Shown piece after piece: positions 1-7,178 of a stretch of 17,005 nucleotides of DNA (its first letter is position 1; each line of letters starts with the position of its first letter). The position numbers were made by a program, and so were the translations under genes. Under the pieces are notes generated by a model that was not told the DNA's origin, searched no databases, and saw nothing but the letters and a program-made list of their open reading frames with translations. The stretch comes from Microbacteriaceae bacterium (GTDB lineage Bacteria > Actinomycetota > Actinomycetes > Actinomycetales > Microbacteriaceae), in contig JAAYAS010000151.1 of NCBI GenBank assembly GCA_012719255.1, forward strand, positions 1 to 17,005, written 5' to 3'.

Positions 1-13
1 CGGGCTCGGACGA

Positions 14-2116
14 TCAGCCGCCGAGCGCCTGCTCCTCGCGCTTGCCCGCGAGGGTGAGCACGTCGTAGTTCGCGATGGTGTCGCCGTCCTGGTTGATGAG
101 CAGCGCGTCCCAGACGACCTCGCCGTAGTCCTCCGACTCGCGCGGGGTGATGCGCTTCGCGGTGAGCTCGACGCGGATCGAGTCGTCGACGCCGATCGGC
201 TTGAGGAACCGCAGGTTCTCGAGGCCGTAGTTGAGGTACACGGCGCTGCGGCCCGGGGCGACGAACAGACCCGCCGCCCAGCTCACGAGCAGGTAGCCGT
301 GCGCGACGATGCCCGGGAAGAACGGGTTCGCCTCGGCGGCCACCGGGTCGGTGTGCGCGTAGAAGATGTCGCCGGTGGTGTTCGCGAAGTCGGTGATCTC
401 CTGCAGCGTCGCCTGGCGCAGGTCGGAGATGAACGCGTCGCCGATCCGCAGCGTCTCGAGCGACTTGCGGAACGGGTGCACCGCGCCGTCGACGCCCTCG
501 GGCGTCGCGTCGAACTTCTCGCAGCCGACGCGGTTCTGGTCGGCGCCGAGGTGCCACTCGCCGGTGACGGCGGTGAGCAGGTTCGGCGAGCCCTGCAGGG
601 CGGTGCGCTGCATGTAGTGCTTCACGGCGCGGATGCCGCCGAGCTCCTCGCCGCCGCCGGCGCGGCCGGGGCCGCCGTGCACGAGGTGCGGCAGCGGCGA
701 GCCGTGACCGGTCGTCGACTTGCCGTTCTCGCGGTTGAGCATGTGGATGCGGCCGTGGTAGCCGGCGATGCCGAGCGCGAGCTCGTTGACGGCGTCCATG
801 TCGTAGCTGCAGATCGTGGCGACGAGCGAGCCGTCGCCGAGCGCCGACAGCTCGACCGCCTCGGCGAGCGAGTCGTAGCCGAGCACCGAGGTGACCGGGC
901 CGAACGCCTCGGTCGAGTGGAGCACCTCGGCGCGGTTGTCGTCCCACTTCAGCACGACCGGCTCCATGAACGAGCCGGGTGCGTCCGAGCGCTCGTTCGA
1001 GCCGACCGCGATCGCGCCGCCGCCGGCGACGAGCCTGTCGACGGCCGAGCGCACGTCGGCGAGCTGCTCGGGCGAGGCGAGGGCGCCCATCGTGGTGCCC
1101 TCCTCGCGCGGGTCTCCGACGACGATCTTGTCGGCGATGCGGTCGCCGACCGCCTTCACCACGTCGTCGACGAGCGCCGCCGGCACGATCGCGCGGCGGA
1201 TCGCGGTGCACTTCTGGCCCGCCTTCGCCTGGATCTCCTGCACGACGGTGCGCACGAACAGCGCGAACTCCGGGGTGTCGGGCGTCGCGTCGGGGCCGAG
1301 GATGGCCGAGTTCAGCGAGTCGGCCTCGGCGGTGAAGCGCACCCCGCCCTTGACGACGTTGTCGTGCGAGCGCAGCGCGTCGGCGGTCGACTTCGAGCCG
1401 GTGAACGCGACCATGTCGCGGTAGTCGAGGTGGTCGAGCAGGTCGCGGGCCGAGCCCGAGATGATCTGGATCGAGCCCTCGGGCAGAAGGCCGGACTCGA
1501 GCATGAGGCGCACGGCCTCTGCGGCGACGTAGCCGGTCGGCGTCGCCGGCTTCACGATCGTCGGCACGCCGGCGATGAAGGCGGGCGCGAACTTCTCGAG
1601 CATGCCCCAGACGGGGAAGTTGAAGGCGTTGATCTGGACGGTGACGCCGGGGATGCGGGTGTAGACGTGCTCGCCCATGAACGAGCCGTCCTTCGCGAGC
1701 ACCTCGACCGGGCCGTCGGGGATGACGTTCGAGTTCGGCAGCTCGCGGCGGCCCTTCGACGAGAAGGTGAAGAGCACGCCGATGCCGCCGTCGACGTCGA
1801 TGAAGTTGTCGACCTTGGTCGCGCCGGTGCGGGCCGAGATGTCGTAGAGCTCCTGCTTGCGCTCGCCGAGGAACTTCGCGAGCTCCTTGAGCTTCAGGGC
1901 GCGCTGGTGGATGGTGAGCGCGCCGAGCCCGTCGCGACCCGCGGTGCGGGCGTGCTCGATCACGGCGCCGGTGTCGAGCCCCTCGCTCGACACGCGGGCG
2001 ACCAGCTCGTCGGTCGAGGCGTCGAGCACATCGGTCGCGCGAGCGCCCTCGGCCGGGGTCCACCACTCGCCGCAGACGTAGCTCGGCACGAATTCGGGGG
2101 TCTGCACTTCGGTCAT
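14..2116 (-). CDS. paaZ: Phenylacetic acid degradation bifunctional protein PaaZ (aldehyde dehydrogenase + MaoC-type hydratase)
   Basis: 700 residues, close to the usual PaaZ length (about 680-700). The C-terminal hydratase domain opens the oxepin-CoA ring and the N-terminal dehydrogenase oxidises the resulting aldehyde with NADP+ to 3-oxo-5,6-dehydrosuberyl-CoA, in the cytoplasm. Residues about 10-510 are the aldehyde dehydrogenase domain: NAFNFPVWG (163-171), general-base Glu264 and nucleophile Cys303 in GQKC. Residues about 535-695 are the hotdog/MaoC domain with the Asp583/His588 pair in GDIFYAHTD and the FPGIVAHGY stretch. I chose the ATG at 2116 over an in-frame ATG at 2161 because the extra 15 residues are arginine-rich and unlike the family, and the longer form would run to the edge of the candidate operator. 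The upstream SD is imperfect (AAGGA about 14 bases out, GGAC nearer). The gene diverges from the thioesterase gene. Family assignment is firm; substrate rests on the family and the paa context. Confidence 0.96.
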   Translation of the reverse strand: MTEVQTPEFVPSYVCGEWWTPAEGARATDVLDASTDELVARVSSEGLDTGAVIEHARTAGRDGLGALTIHQRALKLKELAKFLGERKQELYDISARTGATKVDNFIDVDGGIGVLFTFSSKGRRELPNSNVIPDGPVEVLAKDGSFMGEHVYTRIPGVTVQINAFNFPVWGMLEKFAPAFIAGVPTIVKPATPTGYVAAEAVRLMLESGLLPEGSIQIISGSARDLLDHLDYRDMVAFTGSKSTADALRSHDNVVKGGVRFTAEADSLNSAILGPDATPDTPEFALFVRTVVQEIQAKAGQKCTAIRRAIVPAALVDDVVKAVGDRIADKIVVGDPREEGTTMGALASPEQLADVRSAVDRLVAGGGAIAVGSNERSDAPGSFMEPVVLKWDDNRAEVLHSTEAFGPVTSVLGYDSLAEAVELSALGDGSLVATICSYDMDAVNELALGIAGYHGRIHMLNRENGKSTTGHGSPLPHLVHGGPGRAGGGEELGGIRAVKHYMQRTALQGSPNLLTAVTGEWHLGADQNRVGCEKFDATPEGVDGAVHPFRKSLETLRIGDAFISDLRQATLQEITDFANTTGDIFYAHTDPVAAEANPFFPGIVAHGYLLVSWAAGLFVAPGRSAVYLNYGLENLRFLKPIGVDDSIRVELTAKRITPRESEDYGEVVWDALLINQDGDTIANYDVLTLAGKREEQALGG

Positions 2117-2166
2117 CACTGTCCGTTTCGTCCTTCGCCGCGCTTCGCTGCGCGGTCGCATAGCGG

Positions 2167-2192
2167 AATACCCGACCGAGTGGTCGGGAATT
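2167..2192. promoter_or_regulatory. Palindromic candidate operator between paaZ and the paaI-like gene
   Basis: Perfect 7-base arms CCCGACC (2171-2177) and GGTCGGG (2182-2188) flank a 4-base centre (GAGT). Symmetry continues outward as AAT/ATT (2167-2169 and 2190-2192) with one unmatched base on each side. The site lies in the 143-base divergent intergenic region, 51 bases upstream of the paaZ start and 68 upstream of the thioesterase start, so one bound dimer could control both. Shape and length suit a TetR-type dimer; PaaR regulators of Actinobacteria belong to that family. No regulator gene is present here, so identity is inference. I could not assign convincing -35/-10 pairs on either side. 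Confidence 0.55.
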
Positions 2193-2259
2193 GGATCCAG
2201 CCTACTTCACTACGCTAGGACGCGGCATCGAAGCCGCGAAGAGAATCCGGAGCATCCGC

Positions 2260-2742
2260 ATGAGCGACACCCCCGAGACCCCCGCCGCCCGCCGCGACGC
2301 GATCCGCTACGAGCCGTGGCGCATCACCCTCGGCGAGCTCGACGAGCGGATGGGCGTCGAGATCGTCGAGCAGTCGATCGACCGGGTCGTCTGCCGCATG
2401 CCCGTCGCCGGCAACCGGCAGTCGCACGGCCTGCTGCACGGCGGCGCCTCGCTCGCCGTCGCCGAGGCGGTCGGCTCGTGGGCCGCGGTGATCCACGCCT
2501 CGACGCTCGGCAAGGTCGCCGTCGGCGTCGACGCGTCGGGCACGCACCACTCCTCCGCCCGCGACGGCTGGGTGCGCGTCACCGCCACCCCGATCAAGCT
2601 CGGGCGCACGCTCACCTCGCACGACGTCGTCGTCGAGCACGAGGAGACCGGCGAGCGGCTCTGCTCGTTCCGCATCACCAACGCCGTGATCGACCGGAAG
2701 ATCCCCGGCCACGAGTACGTGCCGGTGCAGCCGGGCGAGTAG
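2260..2742 (+). CDS. paaI: PaaI-like hotdog-fold acyl-CoA thioesterase
   Basis: 160 residues, a single hotdog domain. The signature HGLLHGGASLAVAEAVGS carries His60-Gly-Gly and the probable catalytic Glu69, as in the PaaI / 4-hydroxybenzoyl-CoA / MenI (YdiI) branch. The enzyme would hydrolyse aryl- or hydroxyphenylacetyl-CoA esters and so free CoA trapped by dead-end intermediates of phenylacetate catabolism. The start at ATG 2260 has GGAG (2249-2252) 7 bases upstream; a more upstream in-frame ATG at 2191 overlaps the palindromic site and adds an atypical N-terminus, so I rejected it. It diverges from paaZ and is followed by a strong hairpin shared with the convergent alcohol dehydrogenase gene. 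Sequence alone cannot exclude a MenI-like menaquinone role; the PaaI call rests on neighbours. Confidence 0.85.
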   Translation: MSDTPETPAARRDAIRYEPWRITLGELDERMGVEIVEQSIDRVVCRMPVAGNRQSHGLLHGGASLAVAEAVGSWAAVIHASTLGKVAVGVDASGTHHSSARDGWVRVTATPIKLGRTLTSHDVVVEHEETGERLCSFRITNAVIDRKIPGHEYVPVQPGE

Positions 2743-2775
2743 CTCCCCGCATCCGGGCCCCGCCGCCGGCGAGCG

Positions 2776-2818
2776 CGACGACGCCCGCACCGCCGATCCG
2801 GCGGGGCGGGCGTCGTCG
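2776..2818. terminator. Bidirectional hairpin terminator between convergent genes
   Basis: A 13-base perfect inverted repeat, CGACGACGCCCGC (2776-2788) and GCGGGCGTCGTCG (2806-2818), encloses a second stem CCGCC (2790-2794)/GGCGG (2800-2804). It fills the 83-base gap between the thioesterase stop (2742) and the alcohol dehydrogenase stop (2826), so it can serve both strands. There is no proper T-tract, as is common for GC-rich actinobacterial terminators. Confidence 0.75.
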
Positions 2819-2825
2819 TCGCGGG

Positions 2826-3869
2826 CTACGAGTTCGGCATCACCACGGCACGACCCGAGATCGTGCCGTCGACGAGCCGCTGGTAGGCGTCGAGCGCCTG
2901 GTCCATCGTGAACCGCTCGATCTCGGGCACGATCTGCCCGGCCTTGTAGAGCTCGACCACGTCGTAGAGGTCCTCGATGGTGCCCCAGTACGTGTTCGTG
3001 ATCACCGCCTCGTAGGGGTTCGTGTAGAAGTTCCAGTCGACCGAGCCGCCGGCGATGCCGACGATCGTGATGCGGCCCTGCTGCGCGACGACGCGCTGCG
3101 CGAGCTGCATGGTCGGCGTGACGCCGACGTTGTCGAACACGGCGTCGACGCCGCGGCCGCCGGTGAGCTCGCGGATGCGGTCGGCCTGGTCGTCGCCGGC
3201 GGGGATGCCGATCGCGCCGTACTCCTCGGCCTTCGCGACCGCCTCGGGCTTCATGTCGGTGACGTAGACCGCCGCCCCGGTGATCGCCCTGAGGATCTGC
3301 ACGGTGATGAGCCCGAGCCCGCCGAGGCCGATGACGAGCGCCGAGCGGCCGCCGCCGGCGAGCACCGGCAGCGAGAGCCGGATCGCGTGGTAGGGCGTGA
3401 GGCCGGCGTCGGCGAGCGGCGCAGCGTCGACGGGGTCGGCGTCGCCGAGCGGCACGAGGTTCGTGGCCGGCACGGTGATGTACTCGGCCATGCCGCCGTC
3501 GCGGCCGAGCCCGGCCGCCATGTAGCCGACCTCGGCGACGTTCTCGCAGTAGGTGTCCTGACCGCGGGAGCACGAGCGGCAGTGCTTGCAGCCGATGGGG
3601 CCGTAGATGAGGTAGGCGTCGCCTTTCTCGAAGCCGGTGACGCCGGGACCGACCGCCTCGACCCAGCCCGACGACTCGTGACCGAGCGTGTACGGCGGCT
3701 CGAGGAACGGCACCTGCCCGGCCTCGTAATCCTGGAACAGCGCGACATCGCTGTGGCAGGCGCCGGCGCCGGCGACCTTGAGCAGCACTTCGCCGGGTCC
3801 GGGCTCGGGGCGGTCGATGTCCTCGATGGTGGGGAACGTCTTCCAGGCGGTGTGGCGCACTGCGCGCAT
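2826..3869 (-). CDS. Zinc-dependent, NAD-type medium-chain alcohol dehydrogenase
   Basis: 347 residues, the usual length for MDR alcohol dehydrogenases. Catalytic-zinc ligands are Cys38 (in GACHSD), His64-Glu65 (LGHE) and Asp154 (PLADAG, Asp in the third-ligand position). Structural-zinc cysteines are Cys94, 97, 100 and 108. The Rossmann dinucleotide motif is GLGGLG (181-186), followed by an acidic residue in VTDMK. The layout, including GPIGC, the LADAGLTPYHA stretch and YWGT near the C-terminus, matches the Rhodococcus ADH-A group, which oxidises secondary and aryl alcohols. It has its own AAAGGA ribosome site about 8 bases before ATG 3869 and a 237-base gap to the upstream gene, so it is probably a separate unit. 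A role in converting aryl alcohols or aldehydes towards phenylacetate is inference from location; the substrate cannot be read from sequence. Confidence 0.9.
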   Translation of the reverse strand: MRAVRHTAWKTFPTIEDIDRPEPGPGEVLLKVAGAGACHSDVALFQDYEAGQVPFLEPPYTLGHESSGWVEAVGPGVTGFEKGDAYLIYGPIGCKHCRSCSRGQDTYCENVAEVGYMAAGLGRDGGMAEYITVPATNLVPLGDADPVDAAPLADAGLTPYHAIRLSLPVLAGGGRSALVIGLGGLGLITVQILRAITGAAVYVTDMKPEAVAKAEEYGAIGIPAGDDQADRIRELTGGRGVDAVFDNVGVTPTMQLAQRVVAQQGRITIVGIAGGSVDWNFYTNPYEAVITNTYWGTIEDLYDVVELYKAGQIVPEIERFTMDQALDAYQRLVDGTISGRAVVMPNS

Positions 3870-4000
3870 GGGGGTCGTCCTTTCGACGAGCGGTGAGGGG
3901 AGCCTTCCGCTCCGGGTCGCGGGCGGAATGGGGCGCCTCCAGGCTATTCAGCGCGGGCGACCCGCACCTGACCGTCCCCTGCGACGACGGCCGCACTCTC

Positions 4001-4034
4001 CCCCGGGCCGCGCACCGGCCCGGCGCGCCCGGGG
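4001..4034. repeat. GC-rich hairpin in the intergenic region upstream of the alcohol dehydrogenase
   Basis: CCCCGGGCCGCGC (4001-4013) pairs with GCGCGCCCGGGG (4023-4034) if one C is bulged, with loop ACCGGCCCG. It lies 10 bases beyond the main terminator hairpin of the dehydrogenase operon (4044-4091) and may be a back-up terminator on the minus strand. The remaining stretch 3870-4000 must hold the alcohol dehydrogenase promoter, but I could not assign one with confidence. Confidence 0.45.
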
Positions 4035-4043
4035 CACGACGAA

Positions 4044-4091
4044 GGGCGGGGATGCGGCGCCCGCCGATCGGCGCGCACCGCATCCCCGCCC
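4044..4091 (-). terminator. Hairpin terminator of the thiolase-hydratase-dehydrogenase operon
   Basis: Perfect 14-base arms GGGCGGGGATGCGG (4044-4057) and CCGCATCCCCGCCC (4078-4091). The 20-base loop itself holds CGCCGATCGGCG and can extend the stem. It starts 15 bases beyond the stop codon at 4107. On the minus strand the stem is followed by CTTCGTCGTG, only a weak T-rich run. Confidence 0.8.
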
Positions 4092-4106
4092 CGGGGCCGT
4101 TCGAGG

Positions 4107-4970
4107 CTACTCGGCCGAGTAGTCGTAGAAGCCCTTGCCGGTCTTCCGGCCGAGCTCGCCGCGCGCGACCATGTCGCGCATGAGCTGCGGCGGCGCGAAC
4201 CGGTCGCCGAGGTGCTCGGCGAGGTACTCGGCGATGCCGAGGCGAACGTCGAGGCCGACGATGTCGGTCGTCTTCAGCGGGCCGGTCGGGTGCTTGTAGC
4301 CGAGCTCCATGGCGGCGTCGATGTCCTTCGCGCTCGCGACGCCCTCCTCGACCATCCGGATCGCCTCGATCGCGATCGCGACGCCGAGGCGCGACGAGGC
4401 GAAGCCGGGCGAGTCCTTCACGACGACCGGGGTCTTGCCGAGCAGCTCGACCCACTTCGGGGCCGCCTCGGCGATCTCCGGCGCGGTCTTCGCGGCGATG
4501 ACGACCTCGATGAGGGTCGAGGCCGGCACCGGGTTGAAGAAGTGCAGTCCGAGGAAGCGCTCGGGGCGCTGCAGCTCGGCCGCGAGCGAGTCGAGCGAGA
4601 TCGACGAGGTGTTCGAGGCGAGCACCGCGTCGGGACCGAGCTCGGCCTCGGCGCGGCGGAGCGCGTCGAGCTTCACGTCGTAGTCCTCGAACACCGCTTC
4701 GACGACGAGGTCGTTGCCGGCGAGCGCGGTGTAGTCGAGCTCGACGGCGAGCCGCTCGACGACCTCGTCGAGGTTCGCGTCGACGCCGCGGGCGATCGAC
4801 TTCGCGACCGAGGCCTCGATGCGCTCGCGCGCGGCGGCGCCCGAGGGACCGTCGCGCTCAATGACGGTGACGGTGCTGCCGGCCATGAGGAACGCGTGGG
4901 CGATGCCGCCGCCCATGCGGCCGCCGCCGATCACTCCGACGCGGGCGGGGATGCTGTTGAGATCGGTCAT
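4107..4970 (-). CDS. paaH: 3-hydroxyacyl-CoA dehydrogenase (PaaH/Hbd family)
   Basis: 287 residues, typical of single-domain 3-hydroxybutyryl/adipyl-CoA dehydrogenases. The N-terminal NAD+ fold has GGGRMG (15-20) and acidic Glu38 for the ribose. The catalytic pair His143 (GLHFFNPVP) and Glu155 and the NTSS motif (120-123) are present. The usual catalytic-loop Asn of PGFxxNR is Ser193 here (PGFASSR). The C-terminal dimerisation domain runs from about 185 to the end. It would oxidise 3-hydroxyadipyl-CoA to 3-oxoadipyl-CoA. ATG 4970 overlaps the upstream hydratase stop as ATGA, and AAAGGACC sits 7 bases before it, so it is translationally coupled as the last gene of the operon. A fatty-acid rather than phenylacetate role cannot be excluded by sequence. 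Confidence 0.92.
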   Translation of the reverse strand: MTDLNSIPARVGVIGGGRMGGGIAHAFLMAGSTVTVIERDGPSGAAARERIEASVAKSIARGVDANLDEVVERLAVELDYTALAGNDLVVEAVFEDYDVKLDALRRAEAELGPDAVLASNTSSISLDSLAAELQRPERFLGLHFFNPVPASTLIEVVIAAKTAPEIAEAAPKWVELLGKTPVVVKDSPGFASSRLGVAIAIEAIRMVEEGVASAKDIDAAMELGYKHPTGPLKTTDIVGLDVRLGIAEYLAEHLGDRFAPPQLMRDMVARGELGRKTGKGFYDYSAE

Positions 4971-5788
4971 GCCTGGTCCTTTCCGGTGGGGTTCTGCGCG
5001 GCCTGCGCCTCGCGGGCCGCGCGTCGGGCGGCGCGGGCGTCGAGGAAGCCCTGCATCCGCTCGAACTTCGCGTCGGACTCGAAGAGCATGCCCTGGGCGA
5101 GCTCGTCGATGAGCGGGTGCACCTCGCGCGGCGTGTGGAACACGGCCTTCGTGATGCGCACCGCGAGCGGGTCCTGCTTGCCGATGCGGTCGGCGAGCGC
5201 GTGCGCCGCGGGGAGCAGCGCGTCGACCTCGTGGATCTCGGTGATGAGCCGGCACTCGAGCGCCTCCTGCGCGTCGAGCTGGCGGCCCGCGAGCAGGATC
5301 TCCTTGGCGAGCGGCTCGCCGACGAGCTCGCGCAGGCGCCAGGTGGCGCCGGCCGCGGCCATGATGCCGAGCGCGGTCTCGGGGTTGCCGAAGCGCGCGT
5401 TCGGGGCCGCGATGCGGAAGTCGGCGGCGTAGGCGAGCTCGGCGCCGCCGCCGAGCGCGTAGCCCTCGATGGCGGCGATCACCGGCATCGGCAGCTTGGC
5501 GATGCGGTGGAAGATGCCGGAGTTGATGCCGGCGAGGGCATCGTCGCGGCGGCGCTCCTTGAGCTGGCCGATGTCGGCGCCCGAGGCGAACAGGCCGTTC
5601 GCGCCGGTGATGATGAGCACCTTCGGCGCGCGCTCGAGCTGCGCGCACACCGCGTGCAGCTCGTCGACCATCTGCTGGTCGATCGCGTTGCGGGTGGGCG
5701 CGTGGTCGAGCACGAGCTCGACGCGGTCGCTGTGCTCGGCGATGCGGATGCGCTGCCAGGGCTGGTCGGAGAGGGTCACTTCGTGCAT
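4967..5788 (-). CDS. Enoyl-CoA hydratase (crotonase family; PaaF-like)
   Basis: 273 residues, normal crotonase length plus a short Ala/Arg-rich tail. Oxyanion-hole elements are ASGAD (68-72) and GGG (113-115). Both catalytic glutamates of rat mitochondrial hydratase appear to be kept: Glu117 in GGGAELA and Glu137 in FGNPETALG. That favours true hydratase activity (PaaF type, 2,3-dehydroadipyl-CoA to 3-hydroxyadipyl-CoA) over the PaaG isomerase, which has a different acid/base arrangement. It starts 7 bases after the thiolase stop with a G-rich stretch (GGGCGGGG) right before ATG 5788, and its stop overlaps the next start by 4 bases. It is the middle gene of a three-gene operon. I am sure of the family but less sure of hydratase versus isomerase naming. 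Confidence 0.9.
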   Translation of the reverse strand: MHEVTLSDQPWQRIRIAEHSDRVELVLDHAPTRNAIDQQMVDELHAVCAQLERAPKVLIITGANGLFASGADIGQLKERRRDDALAGINSGIFHRIAKLPMPVIAAIEGYALGGGAELAYAADFRIAAPNARFGNPETALGIMAAAGATWRLRELVGEPLAKEILLAGRQLDAQEALECRLITEIHEVDALLPAAHALADRIGKQDPLAVRITKAVFHTPREVHPLIDELAQGMLFESDAKFERMQGFLDARAARRAAREAQAAQNPTGKDQA

Positions 5789-5795
5789 CCCCGCC

Positions 5796-7010
5796 CTAGA
5801 CGCGCTCGATGAGCAGGGCCGAGCCCTGGCCGACGCCGATGCACATGGTGGCGAGGCCCTTGTCGGCGCCCTCCTGCTCCATGCGGTTGAGGAGCGTGAT
5901 GGTGATGCGGGCGCCCGACGAGCCGAGCGGGTGGCCGAGCGCGATCGCGCCGCCGTTGCGGTTGACGATCTCCTGGTCGAGGCCGAGACGGCGCATCGAG
6001 CCGAGCGACTGGGTGGCGAACGCCTCGTTGAGCTCGACGGCGCCGAGGTCGTCGACCGACCAGCCGGCGCGGGCGAGCACCTTCTCGGTGGCCGGCACCG
6101 GGCCGAGGCCCATGATCTCGGGCTCGAGGCCCGCCGAGCCGCCGGCGACGATGCGGGCGCGCGGGGCGAGGCCGAACTTCTCGATCGCGGCCTCCGAGGC
6201 GATGACGAGCGCCGAGGCGCCGTCGTTGAGCGACGACGAGTTGCCCGCGGTGACGACCGAGCCGCCGGCGACGACCGGGCGCAGCTTCGCGAGCACCTCC
6301 ATCGTGGTGCCCTCGCGCGGGCCCTCGTCGGTGTCGACGACGGTGACGGCGCCCTTGCGGCCCTTCACCTCGACGGGCACGATCTCGTTGTCGAAGCGGC
6401 CCTCGCGGATCGCCGCGAACGAGAGCTCGTGCGAGCGGACGGCGAACGCGTCGGCGTCCTCGCGCGAGATGCCGTCGACGCGGGCGACCTCCTCGGCGGT
6501 CTCGGGCATCGAGAAGGTCATCTTGCCGTCGCGGTTCAGGTCGCCGCCGACGAAGCGCGGGTTCGGGAAGCGCCAGCCGATCGAGGTGTCGAACGCCTCG
6601 CCGGGCTTCGCCCACGCGGTCGAGGGCTTCTCGACGACCCAGGGGGCGCGGCTCATCGACTCGACGCCGCCGACCACGACGATGTCGGCGTCGCCCGAGC
6701 GGATCATCTGCGAGGCCGCGGTGATCGCGGTCATGCCCGAGGCGCAGAGGCGGTTGACGGTGTAGCCGGGCACCTCGATGGGCAGGCCCGCGAGCAGCCA
6801 GGCCATGCGCGCGACGTTGCGGTTCTCCTCGCCCGCGCCGTTGGCGTTGCCGAACACGACCTCGTCGGTCGCGGCGGGGTCGATCTTCGAGCGCTTGACG
6901 ACCTCGCCGATGACGAGCGCCGCGAGATCGTCGGGGCGGACGGCGGACAGCGCGCCGCCGTAGCGGCCGACCGGCGTGCGGACGCCGTCGATGATGAAGG
7001 CCTCGGGCAT
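5796..7010 (-). CDS. paaJ: Thiolase, 3-oxoadipyl-CoA type (acetyl-CoA acyltransferase)
   Basis: 404 residues, full length for a degradative thiolase. The acylated nucleophile is Cys89 (NRLCASGM), with His360 (GGAIALGHPLGSSGAR) and the C-terminal Cys390 (TMCIGVGQG) completing the active site. The N-terminus AFIIDGVRTPVGRYGGALS resembles PaaJ/PcaF, which split 3-oxoadipyl-CoA into succinyl-CoA and acetyl-CoA. First gene of the operon with the hydratase and dehydrogenase, so one transcript would encode three successive reactions. ATG 7010 has an ideal AAAGGAG 6 bases upstream and a plausible promoter about 33-62 bases upstream. PaaJ and PcaF catalyse the same reaction and sequence does not separate them; paaJ is chosen from context. 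Confidence 0.93.
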   Translation of the reverse strand: MPEAFIIDGVRTPVGRYGGALSAVRPDDLAALVIGEVVKRSKIDPAATDEVVFGNANGAGEENRNVARMAWLLAGLPIEVPGYTVNRLCASGMTAITAASQMIRSGDADIVVVGGVESMSRAPWVVEKPSTAWAKPGEAFDTSIGWRFPNPRFVGGDLNRDGKMTFSMPETAEEVARVDGISREDADAFAVRSHELSFAAIREGRFDNEIVPVEVKGRKGAVTVVDTDEGPREGTTMEVLAKLRPVVAGGSVVTAGNSSSLNDGASALVIASEAAIEKFGLAPRARIVAGGSAGLEPEIMGLGPVPATEKVLARAGWSVDDLGAVELNEAFATQSLGSMRRLGLDQEIVNRNGGAIALGHPLGSSGARITITLLNRMEQEGADKGLATMCIGVGQGSALLIERV

Positions 7011-7042
7011 GACAACTCCTTTGTTCCCGGACAGTGCGCTCC

Positions 7043-7072
7043 ACTTTACTGTGGAACCGGTCAGTTTCTCGA
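7043..7072 (-). promoter_or_regulatory. Candidate thiolase-operon promoter with overlapping operator-like sequence
   Basis: On the minus strand, TCGAGA (7067-7072) and TAAAGT (7043-7048) are separated by 18 bases and would start transcription about 26 bases before ATG 7010, leaving room for the AAAGGAG site. The spacer contains ACTGACCG (7058-7065), which equals one half of the PaaR operator I recall for Corynebacterium (ACTNACCG and its mirror); the other half is degenerate (4 of 7). A separate 6-base inverted repeat, CCGGTC (7057-7062) and GACCGG (7071-7076), overlaps the -35. Read from sequence without expression data. Confidence 0.4.
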
Positions 7073-7128
7073 CCGGATGGGGAAATCCGGACGCTCGGGT
7101 CCGTGCACGGCATCCGCGGAAAACTCTA

Positions 7129-7157
7129 ACGGCCAGGGATGCGGGATCCCTGGCCGT
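7129..7157 (-). terminator. Intrinsic terminator of the GlsB/YeaQ-type gene
   Basis: Perfect 12-base stem ACGGCCAGGGAT (7129-7140) and ATCCCTGGCCGT (7146-7157) with a 5-base loop. On the minus strand it lies 21 bases past the stop at 7179 and is followed by TAGAGTTTTCC, the best T-rich tail in the window. Confidence 0.88.
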
Positions 7158-7178
7158 CAGCGTCGCTGCGATCGAGCG

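Noticed and set aside
2117..2161. Longer paaZ start at the in-frame ATG 2161
   Set aside because: The added residues are Arg-rich and unlike PaaZ N-termini, and the start would lie almost on the palindromic operator with no room for a leader.
299..2218. 639-codon open frame on the plus strand antisense to paaZ
   Set aside because: The reverse complement of a high-GC coding frame often stays open. The product is a low-complexity Arg/Ala/Gly/Val/Asp string with no motif, while the opposite frame is an unmistakable PaaZ.
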